From Alteromonadaceae bacterium M269 (GTDB lineage: Bacteria; Pseudomonadota; Gammaproteobacteria; Enterobacterales; Alteromonadaceae), in the NCBI GenBank assembly GCA_004353515.1, contig SMNZ01000001.1:248001-312000 (forward strand): a DNA stretch of 64,000 bases, read 5' to 3'. The notes under the pieces were generated by a model. The model was given only the letters and a program-made list of their open reading frames with translations, did no database searches and had not been told where the DNA came from. Of the stretch, positions 63,365 through 64,000 are shown piece after piece (positions within the stretch are counted from its first letter, which is position 1; each line of letters begins with the position of its first letter). The translations under genes and the position numbers were made by a program.

Positions 63365-64000
63365 ATGGCTCAATTGAAAAAAACAGCCTCAACATCTAAG
63401 AAATCCAGTGCAAACGCAAGAATGACAAAGGCAAAAATGAAAGCCAGTATAATTCATCACCTACATTGCACCTTGGGAACAGATGAAAATAAAGCGAATA
63501 GTCATGCTTGGTGGAAGGCAACAAGTGCTGCAGTTCAAGAACACGTATTAGAAGGTGTTAGGAAGACACAAAAAGCACACTATTTTAATGACACCAGAGC
63601 CATTCATTATTTCTCTGCTGAGTTTTTAATGGGGCGCTTAATGTCTAATAACCTACATAATATGGGGTTGTTTGACATCACCAGTGATGCGCTCAACGAG
63701 CTTGGTATTTCACTAACCGATATCATGGAAGAAGAGCCAGATATGGCTTTGGGCAATGGTGGGTTAGGGCGTTTGGCTGCCTGCTTTATCGATTCAATGG
63801 CGACAATGAAGTTACCAGGTATTGGCTATGGGCTTCATTATGAACATGGGCTCTTCAGACAGGAAATTAAAAATGGTGCCCAAATTGAGCGGCCTGACAG
63901 CTGGCGAGATTATGGGAATCCATGGGAGATATGTCGCCCAGAATCTATTCAAGAAGTGCCTCTCTACGGTTATGTTGAAACCCAATATGCAGAAAATGGG
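63365..64000 (+). CDS. glgP: Glycogen phosphorylase (partial, runs off the window)
   Basis: Releases glucose-1-phosphate from glycogen with phosphate. The first 212 codons are present; the gene continues past the end. HYFSAEFLMGRLMSNNL (about 80-96), GNGGLGRLAACFIDSMA (about 133-149) and YGLHYEHGLFRQ (about 158-169) are GT35 phosphorylase motifs. The first 30 residues are a Lys/Ser/Ala-rich extension. Two HexR-type palindromes lie upstream. Its place after pgm fits glucose-1-phosphate use. Confidence 0.95.
   Translation, partial: MAQLKKTASTSKKSSANARMTKAKMKASIIHHLHCTLGTDENKANSHAWWKATSAAVQEHVLEGVRKTQKAHYFNDTRAIHYFSAEFLMGRLMSNNLHNMGLFDITSDALNELGISLTDIMEEEPDMALGNGGLGRLAACFIDSMATMKLPGIGYGLHYEHGLFRQEIKNGAQIERPDSWRDYGNPWEICRPESIQEVPLYGYVETQYAENG

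Overview
The window reads as chromosome of a heterotrophic, probably marine-type gammaproteobacterium. The pointers are a SeqA gene (implying Dam-type GATC methylation), the fur / fldA / ybfF / seqA / pgm order also known from Escherichia coli, a HexR-controlled Entner-Doudoroff (ED) cluster, pqiABC, and secreted peptidases. The species cannot be named from sequence alone. No rRNA, tRNA, CRISPR array, phage or complete insertion sequence was seen.

Layout. 0.4-8 kb: a MscS channel, a TerB-like protein with a periplasmic metallo-beta-lactamase-fold protein, a secreted zinc metalloprotease, two unknown genes and an exported M20 peptidase. 8-13 kb, minus strand: glgC (ADP-glucose pyrophosphorylase), then the pqiA-pqiB-pqiC envelope operon. 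13.1-13.4 kb: a 257-bp MITE-like element with perfect 20-bp terminal inverted repeats. 13.4-24 kb: the sugar-catabolic core, with pyk and hexR on the minus strand, then zwf-pgl-edd-glk-eda on the plus strand, then a hexose-6-phosphate mutarotase gene and gapA on the minus strand. 24-32.4 kb: malQ-glgB-glgX and gnd. 32.6-36 kb: msrB and a large M14 peptidase.

36-46.6 kb is a different landscape. About sixteen short, unrelated genes all lie on the plus strand, AT-rich by eye, most of unknown function. They are mixed with VOC, GNAT, GST-like, P-loop kinase and NTF2-like folds. Several intergenic gaps end in a motif like the R' core of an attC site about 25-30 bp before the next start codon. This looks like a chromosomal integron cassette array or its relic; no integrase is in the window. 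One GNAT gene is interrupted by a single in-frame TGA.

46.6-64 kb returns to housekeeping genes: a class III CoA-transferase, a complementary heme-type / ferroxidase-type bacterioferritin pair, a Kef-type antiporter, 5-oxoprolinase pxpABC, D-amino-acid aminotransferase with alanine racemase, fur, a chemoreceptor, fldA, a DUF2788-type gene, ybfF, seqA, pgm and the start of glgP, which runs off the end.

Together the genes outline glucose use through glucokinase, Zwf, Pgl, Edd and Eda to pyruvate and glyceraldehyde-3-phosphate, with Gnd as the oxidative pentose-phosphate branch, linked to glycogen turnover (Pgm, GlgC, GlgB, GlgX, MalQ, GlgP). Palindromes matching the HexR operator TGTAAT-N3-ATTACA lie before pyk, hexR/zwf, gapA/malQ and, twice, before glgP. 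This suggests one regulator covers both the ED route and glycogen release. Glycogen synthase (glgA) is not in the window.
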